64,000 bases of DNA from Hydrotalea sp. (GTDB lineage Bacteria > Bacteroidota > Bacteroidia > Chitinophagales > Chitinophagaceae). The stretch lies in assembly GCA_027364735.1 (NCBI GenBank), contig DAHXOT010000044.1:1-64000 (forward strand), read 5' to 3'. Shown one piece after another: positions 25,809 to 34,324 of the stretch; positions within the stretch are counted from its first letter, which is position 1; the number at the start of each line of letters is the position of its first letter. The notes beneath the pieces are model-generated. The model saw nothing but the letters and a program-made list of their open reading frames with translations, made no database searches and was not told the DNA's origin. Both the position numbers and the translations under genes were made by a program.

Positions 25809-26996
25809 ATGAAAAAGGTTGTACTAGGATTTAGTGGTGGGTTAGATACCACTTTTTGCGTAAAATATTTTGAAGAAAAAGCTTACGAAGTACACAGCAT
25901 TATTGTTAATACTGGGGGCTTTAGTGAAGATGAAGTAAAAAAAATAGAGCAACATGCATATAAACTTGGTGTAAAAACGCACACAACCATTAATGCTGTA
26001 AAAGATTATTACGATCGTATAATTAAATACTTGATTTACGGAAATGTGTTAAAAAATAATACTTACCCGCTAAGCGTAAGTGCCGAGAGATTAATTCAGG
26101 CTTTACATATTGCAGAACATGCCAAAAAATTAAATGCAGATGCAGTAGCCCATGGAAGTACAGGAGCTGGTAATGATCAAGTAAGATTTGATATGATTTT
26201 TCATATCATGATTCCGGATGTTGAAATTATAACACCAATTCGCGACTTAAAATTAAGCAGAGAAGAAGAGATAGAGTATTTAAAACAAAAAGGAATTGAA
26301 ATGAATTTTGCCAAAGCTTTATACTCTATTAACAAAGGTTTATGGGGAACAAGTATTGGTGGCAAAGAAACTTTAAATAGCAAAGGCATTTTACCCGAAG
26401 AAGCATGGCCTACACAAGTAACGAAAACTGAAAGCGAAGAAGTAAAACTAAGCTTTGAAAAAGGCGAACTGAATGCAATAAATGATACAATTTTTCAACA
26501 TCCAACAGAAGCAATTCAATATTTACAAACTATTGCCGGTCCGTTTGGAATTGGAAGAGATATTCATGTGGGCGATACCATCATCGGCATTAAAGGTCGT
26601 GTTGGCTTTGAAGCTGCAGCACCAATGGTTATTTTAAAAGCGCATCATGCGTTAGAAAAACACGTGCTTACCAAATGGCAATTAAATTGGAAAGATCAAT
26701 TATCGTTATTTTATGGCAACTGGTTGCATGAAGGACAAATATTAGACCCGATAATGAGAGATATAGAAGCATTTTTCAAAAGCTCGCAAGAACAAGTTAG
26801 CGGCGATGCATTTGTTTTGTTGCAACCCTATCGTTTTCAAATCATCGGAATTGAAAGTAAGTATGATTTGATGAGTGCCAAGTTTGGAAAATATGGTGAG
26901 ATGAACACAGGATTCACAGGCGAAGATGTTAGAGGCTTCAGCAAAATATTTGGTAATCAGGTTTCAATATTTCATAAAGTAAAAGAAAGTGAATAA
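25809..26996 (+). CDS. argG: Argininosuccinate synthase
   Basis: Joins citrulline and aspartate with ATP to form argininosuccinate. The PP-loop VVLGFSGGLDTTFCVKYF opens the protein; HGSTGAGNDQVRF (near 115) and YSINKGLWGTSIGGKE (near 170) are the substrate-binding segments. Length 395 is normal. It lies 59 bp after the acyltransferase and overlaps the cupin gene by 8 bp. Confidence 0.96.
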   Translation: MKKVVLGFSGGLDTTFCVKYFEEKAYEVHSIIVNTGGFSEDEVKKIEQHAYKLGVKTHTTINAVKDYYDRIIKYLIYGNVLKNNTYPLSVSAERLIQALHIAEHAKKLNADAVAHGSTGAGNDQVRFDMIFHIMIPDVEIITPIRDLKLSREEEIEYLKQKGIEMNFAKALYSINKGLWGTSIGGKETLNSKGILPEEAWPTQVTKTESEEVKLSFEKGELNAINDTIFQHPTEAIQYLQTIAGPFGIGRDIHVGDTIIGIKGRVGFEAAAPMVILKAHHALEKHVLTKWQLNWKDQLSLFYGNWLHEGQILDPIMRDIEAFFKSSQEQVSGDAFVLLQPYRFQIIGIESKYDLMSAKFGKYGEMNTGFTGEDVRGFSKIFGNQVSIFHKVKESE

Positions 26997-27336
26997 GGTT
27001 GTTTCGAAATATAATTCTTTGAAACATTATCAATGGGGCAGTGCTTGTGATGGATGGAATTTGGTGGAAGATGAAAGTTTATCAGTTAAACAGGAACGAA
27101 TGCCGGCGGGCAGTTCAGAAGAATTACATTATCATCAAAGATCGCAGCAATTCTTTTTTATTTTAAAAGGAATTGCAACTTTTGAAATTGAAGATAAAAT
27201 ATTTGAAGTAAAAGAACAGGAAGGTTTGCATATTAAAGCCGGATTGAAACACCGAATAATTAATAACACAAAAGCTGATCTGGAATTTATTTTGAGTTCA
27301 CAACCTTCAACCATTAACGACAGAATTAATTTATAA
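26989..27336 (+). CDS. Cupin-domain protein within the arginine operon
   Basis: A 115-residue single cupin barrel. Metal-site motif 1 (GSSEELHYHQRSQQFFFILKG) supplies two His, and motif 2 (IKAGLKHRIINN) a third. It starts with GTG inside the end of argG and stops 1 bp before argC, so it is fully embedded in the operon. It is not part of the known arginine pathway. It might bind a pathway intermediate or a metal, but the sequence does not say which. Confidence 0.8.
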   Translation: MNKVVSKYNSLKHYQWGSACDGWNLVEDESLSVKQERMPAGSSEELHYHQRSQQFFFILKGIATFEIEDKIFEVKEQEGLHIKAGLKHRIINNTKADLEFILSSQPSTINDRINL

Positions 27337-27337
27337 A

Positions 27338-28318
27338 ATGAAAAAGATAAAAGCAGGAATTATAGGCGGTGCGGGTTATACCGGAGGAGAATTAATTAGG
27401 CTACTAATTAATCATTCACAAGTAAATATTTTATTCATTAATAGTACCAGCAATGCCGGAAATTATATAAGCAAGGTTCATACAGATTTGCTTGGCGAAA
27501 CCGAATTAAAATTTACAACAGAATTAAGCAACGATATTGATGTTTTGTTTTTATGCGTTGCACATGGTGAAGCAAGAAAATTTTTGGAAGCTAACGCTAT
27601 TGATGAAAAAATAAAGATCATTGATTTATCGCAAGATTTCAGATTACATCATACATCTAACATCGGACATCGAACATTTGTTTATGGTCTTCCTGAATTA
27701 AATAAAGCAGCAATTCAAACAGCAAAAAATATTGCAAACCCAGGTTGTTTTGCAACAGCCATTCAATTGGGATTATTGCCTATGGCAAATGCAGGTGTGC
27801 TGGGAGATGTATATACCACGGGCATTACAGGCAGTACAGGTGCAGGACAAAGTTTAAACAACACATCGCACTATAGTTGGAGAGCCAACAATATTTCTGC
27901 TTATAAAACTTTGCAACATCAGCATATTAATGAAATACATCAAAGCCTAATTCAGTTACAAGATAATGATGGATTGCATGTTCATTTTGTTCCATGGCGT
28001 GGCAATTTTACCAGAGGCATTTATGTTACATCAATTGTTGATACTTCATTACCATTAGAAGAAGTAATACAAATTTTTAAAGAATATTATAAAGATGCAG
28101 CATTCACACATGTTAGTGATACAATGGTAGATCTGAAGCAAGTAGTGAATACTAATAAATGTTTTATTCATATTGAAAAACAAGGCAACAAAATTGCTAT
28201 TCATTCGGCAATAGATAATTTGCTGAAAGGCGCATCGGGCCAAGCTGTACAAAATATGAATTTATTATTTGGATTAGAAGAAACAACAGGTTTAAAATTA
28301 AAATCGGTAGGATTTTAA
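27338..28318 (+). CDS. argC: N-acyl-gamma-glutamyl-phosphate reductase
   Basis: NADPH-dependent reduction of N-acylglutamyl phosphate to the semialdehyde. The nucleotide loop IIGGAGYTGGELIRLLINH, the catalytic Cys in NPGCFATAIQLGLLP (near 132) and GSTGAGQSLNN are visible. 326 residues. The TAA stop overlaps the first unit of a 7-bp repeat array, so the final residues (KLKSVGF) are set by that junction. Confidence 0.95.
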   Translation: MKKIKAGIIGGAGYTGGELIRLLINHSQVNILFINSTSNAGNYISKVHTDLLGETELKFTTELSNDIDVLFLCVAHGEARKFLEANAIDEKIKIIDLSQDFRLHHTSNIGHRTFVYGLPELNKAAIQTAKNIANPGCFATAIQLGLLPMANAGVLGDVYTTGITGSTGAGQSLNNTSHYSWRANNISAYKTLQHQHINEIHQSLIQLQDNDGLHVHFVPWRGNFTRGIYVTSIVDTSLPLEEVIQIFKEYYKDAAFTHVSDTMVDLKQVVNTNKCFIHIEKQGNKIAIHSAIDNLLKGASGQAVQNMNLLFGLEETTGLKLKSVGF

Positions 28319-28341
28319 GTTGTAAGTATTAAGTAATAAGT
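28317..28341. repeat. Heptamer array, argC side of the second S23-type cassette
   Basis: Units AAGTTGT, AAGTATT, AAGTAAT and a partial AAGT fill the gap from the argC stop to the ATG of the four-helix-bundle gene. The 25 bp are identical to 547-571 at the nuoN end. Confidence 0.85.
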
Positions 28342-28653
28342 ATGCAGAACTATAAAGATTTAAAAGTTTGGGAAAAAGCACATCTCTTTACATTGAATGT
28401 ATATGAGGCGACAAAATTATTTCTTAAAGAAGAACTTTACAACTTAACAAATCAACTGCGAAGATCCGCATCTTCTATTCCTGCAAATGTTGTAGAAGGA
28501 TGTGGTAAAAACACAAATGCTGAGTTTGCTCATTTCTTAAATATTGCTTTGGGTTCTGCTAATGAAGCTGAATACTTTTTGATACTTATTAAAGATCTAA
28601 ATTATTTAACAGAAGAAAAATTTCATTCTCTAACAATATTATTAATGAAGTAA
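28342..28653 (+). CDS. Four-helix-bundle protein (S23 / IVS-type family), copy 2, frameshifted
   Basis: A canonical S23-family protein: YKDLKVWEKAHLFTLNVY, LTNQLRRSASSIPANVVEG and EFAHFLNIALGSANEAEYFL are all diagnostic. It reads in the direction of the arginine operon between argC and argD. The frame ends early at 28653 (103 residues). Re-reading one base near 28635 restores a typical tail (NIINEVKGMLITLITKVR...) that runs to a TAA at 28704-28706, giving 121 residues, the same length as copy 1. So a single base appears lost, by mutation or sequencing error. It shares little sequence with copy 1 and belongs to another subfamily. Confidence 0.8.
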   Translation: MQNYKDLKVWEKAHLFTLNVYEATKLFLKEELYNLTNQLRRSASSIPANVVEGCGKNTNAEFAHFLNIALGSANEAEYFLILIKDLNYLTEEKFHSLTILLMK

Positions 28654-28696
28654 AAGGCATGTTGATTACTTTAATAACTAAAGTAAGAACATCGCC

Positions 28697-28727
28697 AACT
28701 ACTTAAAACTTACTACTTAAAACTTAT
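28697..28727. repeat. Heptamer array, argD side of the second S23-type cassette (inverted)
   Basis: Four units on the reverse strand (AAGTTTT, AAGTAGT, AAGTTTT, AAGTAGT) are inverted relative to 28317-28341. The array contains the restored stop codon of the four-helix-bundle gene, and its edge supplies the bases directly before and within the argD ATG (28726). Confidence 0.85.
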
Positions 28728-29904
28728 GAATTTATTTAACGTTTATCCGCTTAACAACATCACCATTACAAAAGCACAAGGAAGTTATGTATGGGACGAA
28801 AATGGTGTGCAGTATTTAGATATGTATGGTGGTCATGCAGTAATTAGCATTGGTCATACACATCCGCATTGGGTAAAAAGAATTGAAGACCAATTAGAAA
28901 AAATTGGATTTTATTCTAACTCTGTAATCATTCCAATTCAACAACAATTAGCCGAGAAATTAGGAAAGATAAGTGGAAAAGAAGATTACCAATTATTCCT
29001 CTGCAACAGTGGCGCAGAAGCCAATGAAAACGCATTAAAGCTCGCATCATTTCATACGGGAAGAAAAAAAATTGTGGCTTTTTCAAAATCATTTCATGGA
29101 AGAACTTCTTTAGCCGTTGCAGCAACCGATAACAAATCGATAGTGGCACCCGTAAATGAAACCGACAATGTAACCTTTCTTCCGTTTAACGATGAAAAAG
29201 CATTGCAACAATATTTTAATAATTTCGGTGAAGAAGTAGCTGCAGTAATTGTTGAGGGAATTCAGGGTGTTGGCGGTATTAATATTGCTAACGAATCTTT
29301 CTTGCAATTAATAAGAAAACTGTGTACTCAATATAATTGCATTTACATTGCCGATAGTGTACAATGTGGTTATGGAAGAAGCGGAAAATTTTTCTCTCAC
29401 GATTATGCCGGTGTTAATGCCGATATTTATACCATGGCAAAAGGTATGGGCAATGGGTTTCCTATTGGCGGTATTTTAATTGCCTCGCATATTAAACCTA
29501 AGTACGGATTATTAGGAACAACATTTGGCGGTAACCACTTAGCATGTGCTGCTGCTTTAGCTGTATTAGAAGTAATAGAAAAAGAAAATTTAATTGAAAT
29601 GGCTAAACAACGCGGTATGTATTTAATGAATAAATTAAAAGCAATTGATGCCATTAAAAATGTACGTGGTAAGGGTTTGATGATTGGTTTTGATGTTCCC
29701 GAAACAATAAAAGATTTAAAAAATAAATTACTATTCAACTATAATGTTTTTACCGGCGAAGCAAAACCAAATGTAATACGGTTGCTGCCTTCGTTGGCCA
29801 TTACCAGAAAACAAGCTGATGAATTTTTGGAAGCATTGAATGAAGCAATTGCAGAACTAAAAACAACAACTCTTAAAGAAAAAGTGGAAAAAGTTGCTGA
29901 ATAA
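28726..29904 (+). CDS. argD: N-acylornithine aminotransferase
   Basis: PLP-dependent class-III aminotransferase that converts N-acylglutamate semialdehyde to N-acylornithine. GGHAVISIGHTHPHWV, the LCNSGAEANENALKLA motif and the Schiff-base Lys in DIYTMAKGMGNGFPIGG (near 241) are visible. 392 residues. Its start codon is fused to the edge of the heptamer array. The acyl group (acetyl or succinyl) is not decided by the sequence. Confidence 0.93.
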   Translation: MNLFNVYPLNNITITKAQGSYVWDENGVQYLDMYGGHAVISIGHTHPHWVKRIEDQLEKIGFYSNSVIIPIQQQLAEKLGKISGKEDYQLFLCNSGAEANENALKLASFHTGRKKIVAFSKSFHGRTSLAVAATDNKSIVAPVNETDNVTFLPFNDEKALQQYFNNFGEEVAAVIVEGIQGVGGINIANESFLQLIRKLCTQYNCIYIADSVQCGYGRSGKFFSHDYAGVNADIYTMAKGMGNGFPIGGILIASHIKPKYGLLGTTFGGNHLACAAALAVLEVIEKENLIEMAKQRGMYLMNKLKAIDAIKNVRGKGLMIGFDVPETIKDLKNKLLFNYNVFTGEAKPNVIRLLPSLAITRKQADEFLEALNEAIAELKTTTLKEKVEKVAE

Positions 29905-29914
29905 TGTTTCAATT

Positions 29915-29965
29915 GTACAAGTGTGCGACGCAAGAAAGATGAGCAATAGTATAAAAGTTGGAAAC
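29915..29965 (+). repeat. Dispersed intergenic element, copy between argD and argF'
   Basis: GTACAAGTGTGC, then GACGCAAG...GATGA, then GTTGGAAACA. It is homologous to the minus-strand copy at 7285-7334 between nuoI and nuoH. It occupies half of the 105-bp gap in the direction of transcription. Confidence 0.6.
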
Positions 29966-30009
29966 AAAATTTAAATACTATAAAAATAATATCTTTTAAG
30001 AATTGAAAA

Positions 30010-31029
30010 ATGAAACAATTTATTTCTGTTCATGATGTACTTACTCCTTCTTCTGAAAGATTGAGCGAAGCTATTAACAATTTAATAGAAAAGGCATTGG
30101 CATATAAACTGAATCCCTTTGCCGATAAAGCTTTGGGAGCAGGTAAAAGAATGGGGTTAATATTTTTAAACCCCAGCTTACGCACAAGATTAAGTACACA
30201 AGTTGCTGCAAGTAATTTAGGAATGGAAGCTATTGTTTTTAATGTTGATAAAGAAGGTTGGGCTTTAGAATTTGAAGAAGGTGCCATTATGAGTGGTAAT
30301 ACAGTTGAGCATATTAAAGATGCAGCACCTATTCTTGGAAAATATTTTGATTTATTGGCTATTAGAACCTTTCCATCTTTAAAAAATAAAGAAGAAGATT
30401 ATAGTGAATTATACATTAATCAATTTATAAAATATGCGGGGGTACCGGTAGTTAGTTTAGAAAGTGCTACCCGCCATCCTCTACAATCATTAACAGATAT
30501 TATTACTATTCATGAATATTTAAAAACGCAGCAACTACACCCTAAAAAGCAAAAACCAAAAATTGTTCTTACATGGGCACCACATGTAAAACCATTACCA
30601 CATTGTGTTGCCAATAGTTTTGCTGAATGGATGAATGCATGGGATTATGGCGAATTTGTAATTACGCATCCGCAAGACTATGAATTAGATGAAAAATTTA
30701 CGAAAGGAGCTACTATTATTTATAACCAAGATGAAGCATTAAAAAATGCCGATTTTATTTATGTAAAAAATTGGAGCACATATACCGATTACGGTAAAAT
30801 GTATGAAAATGATCCGGAATGGATGCTTACCAATAAAAAATTGCAAATTACCAATAACGCTAAAGTATTGCACTGCTTGCCTGTAAGAAGAAATATAGAA
30901 CTAAGCGATGAAGTATTAGATAGTGCCAATAGCTTAATTACACAAGAAGCTGCCAATAGAGTTTGGGCAGCACAAGCAGTACTGGCCGAGATACTTTCCT
31001 CCGCAAACCACTCAAAAGGAGGGGCTTAA
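30010..31029 (+). CDS. argF': N-acyl-L-ornithine carbamoyltransferase
   Basis: Transfers a carbamoyl group to N-acetyl- or N-succinylornithine, the route used by Xanthomonas and Bacteroidetes instead of free ornithine. The carbamoyl-phosphate loop FLNPSLRTRLSTQ (near 52-64), WALEFEEGAIM and HCLPVRRN (near 289) identify the group. From memory of the characterised enzymes, the residue before Glu-His in the GNTVEHI loop is Glu in the acetyl enzyme and Pro in the succinyl enzyme. Here it is Val99, so the substrate is open. The C-terminal tail (SSANHSKGGA) is encoded by a CCTCC...GGAGG element. Confidence 0.9.
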   Translation: MKQFISVHDVLTPSSERLSEAINNLIEKALAYKLNPFADKALGAGKRMGLIFLNPSLRTRLSTQVAASNLGMEAIVFNVDKEGWALEFEEGAIMSGNTVEHIKDAAPILGKYFDLLAIRTFPSLKNKEEDYSELYINQFIKYAGVPVVSLESATRHPLQSLTDIITIHEYLKTQQLHPKKQKPKIVLTWAPHVKPLPHCVANSFAEWMNAWDYGEFVITHPQDYELDEKFTKGATIIYNQDEALKNADFIYVKNWSTYTDYGKMYENDPEWMLTNKKLQITNNAKVLHCLPVRRNIELSDEVLDSANSLITQEAANRVWAAQAVLAEILSSANHSKGGA

Positions 31030-31043
31030 AAACCGTTAATAAA

Positions 31044-31880
31044 ATGAGTAACCAAATAAATAATGAACTATCCTTTTTGAACCCTCCATTGGAAGGCAGA
31101 GAGGCTTTATTTGTTATAAAAATTGGTGGAAATATTATTGATCATGAAATAAAACTTTCTTCATTCCTGCAATCATTTGCCGGTGTTGAAGGAAAAAAAA
31201 TATTGGTGCATGGCGGCGGAAAATTGGCAACCAAATTAGCAAAGCAATTGGGTGTTGAACAACAGATGGTAGATGGCAGAAGAATTACAGATGCCGAAAC
31301 GCTAAAAATTGTAACAATGGTTTATGCCGGTTATATTAATAAAAACATTGTAGCACAATTACAATCGTATGGCTGTAATGCCATGGGACTAAGTGGCGCC
31401 GATGGTACTGTTATTAAAGCTCATAAAAGAATTCATCCAACAATAAACTATGGCTTTGTTGGCGATGTTGATGCAATTAATTCAGCTTTACTAAAAAGTT
31501 TGTTAGATCAAAATATTGCAATTGTTTTAGCACCAATAACTGTTGATGTAAACGGACAATTACTAAATACCAATGCCGATACTATTGCACAAGAAACTGC
31601 AAAAGCATTAAGCAGTTTGTATAATGTTGAATTGATTTATTCATTCGAAAAAAGCGGCGTATTGTTGGATGTGCATGATGAAGCAAGTGTAATTGCAACA
31701 ATTAATCCTGCAACTTATAAAACACTGAAAGAAGAAAAGAAAATATTTGAAGGCATGATACCTAAGCTGGATAACGCTTTTGCGGCATTGCAAAACGGTG
31801 TAAAAAAAGTGGTTATTGGCAAAGCCGAAGAATTAGATCAATTAATTTCCGGTAATTCCGGTACAAGCATCATTCAATGA
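31044..31880 (+). CDS. argB: N-acylglutamate kinase
   Basis: Phosphorylates N-acylglutamate. The amino-acid-kinase core is clear: VIKIGGNIID, LVHGGGKLATKLAKQLG and NTNADTIAQ. I start at ATG 31044 (278 residues), because the longer frame to 30963 overlaps the argF' coding region by 67 bp. The N-terminal extension (SFLNPPLEGREA) before the usual start of the fold is encoded by a purine/pyrimidine palindrome-like stretch. The gene overlaps argE by 4 bp. Confidence 0.93.
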   Translation: MSNQINNELSFLNPPLEGREALFVIKIGGNIIDHEIKLSSFLQSFAGVEGKKILVHGGGKLATKLAKQLGVEQQMVDGRRITDAETLKIVTMVYAGYINKNIVAQLQSYGCNAMGLSGADGTVIKAHKRIHPTINYGFVGDVDAINSALLKSLLDQNIAIVLAPITVDVNGQLLNTNADTIAQETAKALSSLYNVELIYSFEKSGVLLDVHDEASVIATINPATYKTLKEEKKIFEGMIPKLDNAFAALQNGVKKVVIGKAEELDQLISGNSGTSIIQ

Positions 31881-32950
31881 ACTATCAAGAATTAAATATT
31901 TTATTTACTGATGCGATTAACTTATTAAAAAAATTAGTCGCTACTCCATCATTAAGCAAAGAAGAAGAAGAAACTGCAGAAATTATTCAGCTATTTCTCG
32001 AGTCAAAAGGAGTTACCACCCATCAATACCTCAATAACATTTGGGCTAAAAATAAATATTTCAATCCCAATAAACCTACAATACTATTAAACTCTCATCA
32101 CGATACAGTAAAGCCAAATAAAGCATATACGCTAAATCCTTTCGAACCAATTATAAAAGATGGAAAATTATTTGGTTTGGGAAGTAATGATGCAGGCGGC
32201 TGTTTAGTAGCATTGATTGCAACATTTTTATACTTCTACAAACAAGAAAATTTAAAATATAACATCATCATTGCAGCTACTGCAGAAGAAGAAATTAGTG
32301 GTTCGAATGGTGTTGAAATATTATTACCTCGCTTGCCCAAAATAGAATTTGGTATTGTTGGAGAACCAACATTAATGAATATGGCATTAGCCGAAAAGGG
32401 CTTGTTGGTATTGGATTGTGTGGCACATGGCATTCCCGGGCATGCTGCCAGAGAAGAAGGCGAAAACGCCTTATACAAAGCAATAAAGGACATTGAATGG
32501 TTTATGAATTATAGGTACGATAAAGTTTCTGATTTATTAGGCCCCATGAAAATGAGTGTTACCATTATCAATGCCGGCTCGCAACATAATGTAGTGCCAA
32601 GCGAATGTAAATTTACCGTTGATGTTCGTGTTAACGAATTGTATTCATTCGAAGAAGTGTTAGACATTATCAGATCAAATATTGTGAGTGATGTAATTCC
32701 AAGAAGTTGTCGTTTACGTTCAACATCAATTCCCATTGAACATCCATTAATTCAATCAGGATTACAATTAGGCAGAACCTACTATGGATCTCCAACAACA
32801 AGCGATAAGGCTTTAATGAATTTTCCAACATTAAAAATGGGACCGGGCGATAGTGCAAGAAGTCATACCGCAGATGAGTTTATTTATATTGACGAAATAA
32901 AAAATGGAATTGATTTGTATATTCAACTACTTAACAATGTAGTTAATTAA
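31877..32950 (+). CDS. argE: N-acylornithine/N-acylcitrulline deacylase (M20 family)
   Basis: Zinc-dependent M20 peptidase-family deacylase that removes the acyl group late in the pathway; with an acylornithine carbamoyltransferase the substrate is most likely acylcitrulline. Metal and catalytic residues are visible in LNSHHDTVKP (near 72), GSNDAGGCLVAL (near 103), AEEEISGSNG (near 135) and the terminal RSHTADEF His (near 335). 357 residues. It overlaps argB by 4 bp and is 10 bp from argH. Confidence 0.93.
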   Translation: MNYQELNILFTDAINLLKKLVATPSLSKEEEETAEIIQLFLESKGVTTHQYLNNIWAKNKYFNPNKPTILLNSHHDTVKPNKAYTLNPFEPIIKDGKLFGLGSNDAGGCLVALIATFLYFYKQENLKYNIIIAATAEEEISGSNGVEILLPRLPKIEFGIVGEPTLMNMALAEKGLLVLDCVAHGIPGHAAREEGENALYKAIKDIEWFMNYRYDKVSDLLGPMKMSVTIINAGSQHNVVPSECKFTVDVRVNELYSFEEVLDIIRSNIVSDVIPRSCRLRSTSIPIEHPLIQSGLQLGRTYYGSPTTSDKALMNFPTLKMGPGDSARSHTADEFIYIDEIKNGIDLYIQLLNNVVN

Positions 32951-32960
32951 ACTGTTTATA

Positions 32961-34292
32961 ATGAAACTCTGGCAAAAAAATAAAGCATCATTAAAAGAAG
33001 TTGAACATTTTACAGTGGGCAACGACCGTGAAATGGATTTGTATTTAGCCGCTTTTGATGTATTGGGCTCTTTAGCACATACCACCATGCTGGAATCTGT
33101 TGGATTATTAACGAAAGAAGAATTGATAGTTGTAAAAGAAGAACTGCAAAATATTTATCATCAAATTAAAAAAGGAGATTTTACATTACAGGATGATGTA
33201 GAAGATATTCATTCGCAAGTTGAACTATTACTTACTAAAAAGTTAGGCGATGTTGGTAAAAAAATTCATAGTGCAAGAAGCAGAAATGATCAAGTTTTAG
33301 TTGATGTAAAATTATTTTTAAGAAATGAGTTGGAAGAATTGGTAAATGAAATTCAACTTTTTTTTCAATTACTTATTCAGCAAAGTGAAAAATATAAAAA
33401 CTTTTTATTGCCCGGCTATACGCATTTGCAGTTAGCCATGCCATCATCATTCGGTTTATGGTTTGGTGCTTATGCCGAAAGTTTGGTTGATGATGTTATT
33501 ACCTTACAATCGGCTTATACAATTGTAAATAAAAATCCTTTAGGAAGTGCCGCCGGATATGGATCTTCTTTTCCTATCAACAGAAAATTAACCACACAAC
33601 TATTAGGGTTTGAAGATTTAAATTATAATGTGGTATATGCACAAATGGGCAGAGGAAAAGCGGAAAGAATAACAGCTCAAGCATTAGCCAATGTTGCCGA
33701 TACGTTGGCAAAATTAAGTATGGACATGTGTTTATACCTTAATCAAAACTTTGATTTTGTTTCTTTTCCAACAGAACTTACAACGGGCAGCAGTATTATG
33801 CCACATAAAAAAAATCCGGATGTATTCGAATTAATTCGTTCAAAATGCAATGCTATCAAAGCTTTGCCGAATGAGATTATGATGATGACAACGAATTTAC
33901 CAAGTGGTTATCACAGAGATTTACAATTACTAAAAGAAGATTTATTTCCATCATTTCAAACATTAAAAGATTGTTTACAAATGGCAACTTTAATGTTGAG
34001 TAATATTTCTGTAAAAGAAAATATTTTAACCGATGATAAATATAAATATGTTTTTAGTGTAGAAGAAGTAAATAAATTGGTATTACAAGGTATGCCATTT
34101 AGAGATGCTTATAAAAAAATTGGATTAGACATTGAATCCGGGAACTATACTTATACAACAAACATTTTACATACACACGAAGGAAGCATTGGTAACCTTT
34201 GTAACGATAAAATTGAAATTGCAATGCATAATATTATTGCATCGTTTCAGTTTGAAAAAGTGAAAATTGCAATTGAAAATTTAATACACTAA
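32961..34292 (+). CDS. argH: Argininosuccinate lyase
   Basis: Splits argininosuccinate into arginine and fumarate, the last step. The fumarase/aspartase signature GSSIMPHKKNPDVFEL (near 275), HSARSRNDQVLVD (near 100) and the GYTHLQLAMPSSF loop are present. 443 residues, normal length. It ends the arginine operon proper; FKBP follows after 32 bp. Confidence 0.96.
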   Translation: MKLWQKNKASLKEVEHFTVGNDREMDLYLAAFDVLGSLAHTTMLESVGLLTKEELIVVKEELQNIYHQIKKGDFTLQDDVEDIHSQVELLLTKKLGDVGKKIHSARSRNDQVLVDVKLFLRNELEELVNEIQLFFQLLIQQSEKYKNFLLPGYTHLQLAMPSSFGLWFGAYAESLVDDVITLQSAYTIVNKNPLGSAAGYGSSFPINRKLTTQLLGFEDLNYNVVYAQMGRGKAERITAQALANVADTLAKLSMDMCLYLNQNFDFVSFPTELTTGSSIMPHKKNPDVFELIRSKCNAIKALPNEIMMMTTNLPSGYHRDLQLLKEDLFPSFQTLKDCLQMATLMLSNISVKENILTDDKYKYVFSVEEVNKLVLQGMPFRDAYKKIGLDIESGNYTYTTNILHTHEGSIGNLCNDKIEIAMHNIIASFQFEKVKIAIENLIH

Positions 34293-34324
34293 AATTTATT
34301 CTACATTATCAAAAACTAACTAAC

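Noticed and set aside
28617-28706. Programmed frameshift in the second S23-type gene
   Set aside because: There is no slippery heptanucleotide or downstream pseudoknot at the shift point; a single-base loss is simpler.
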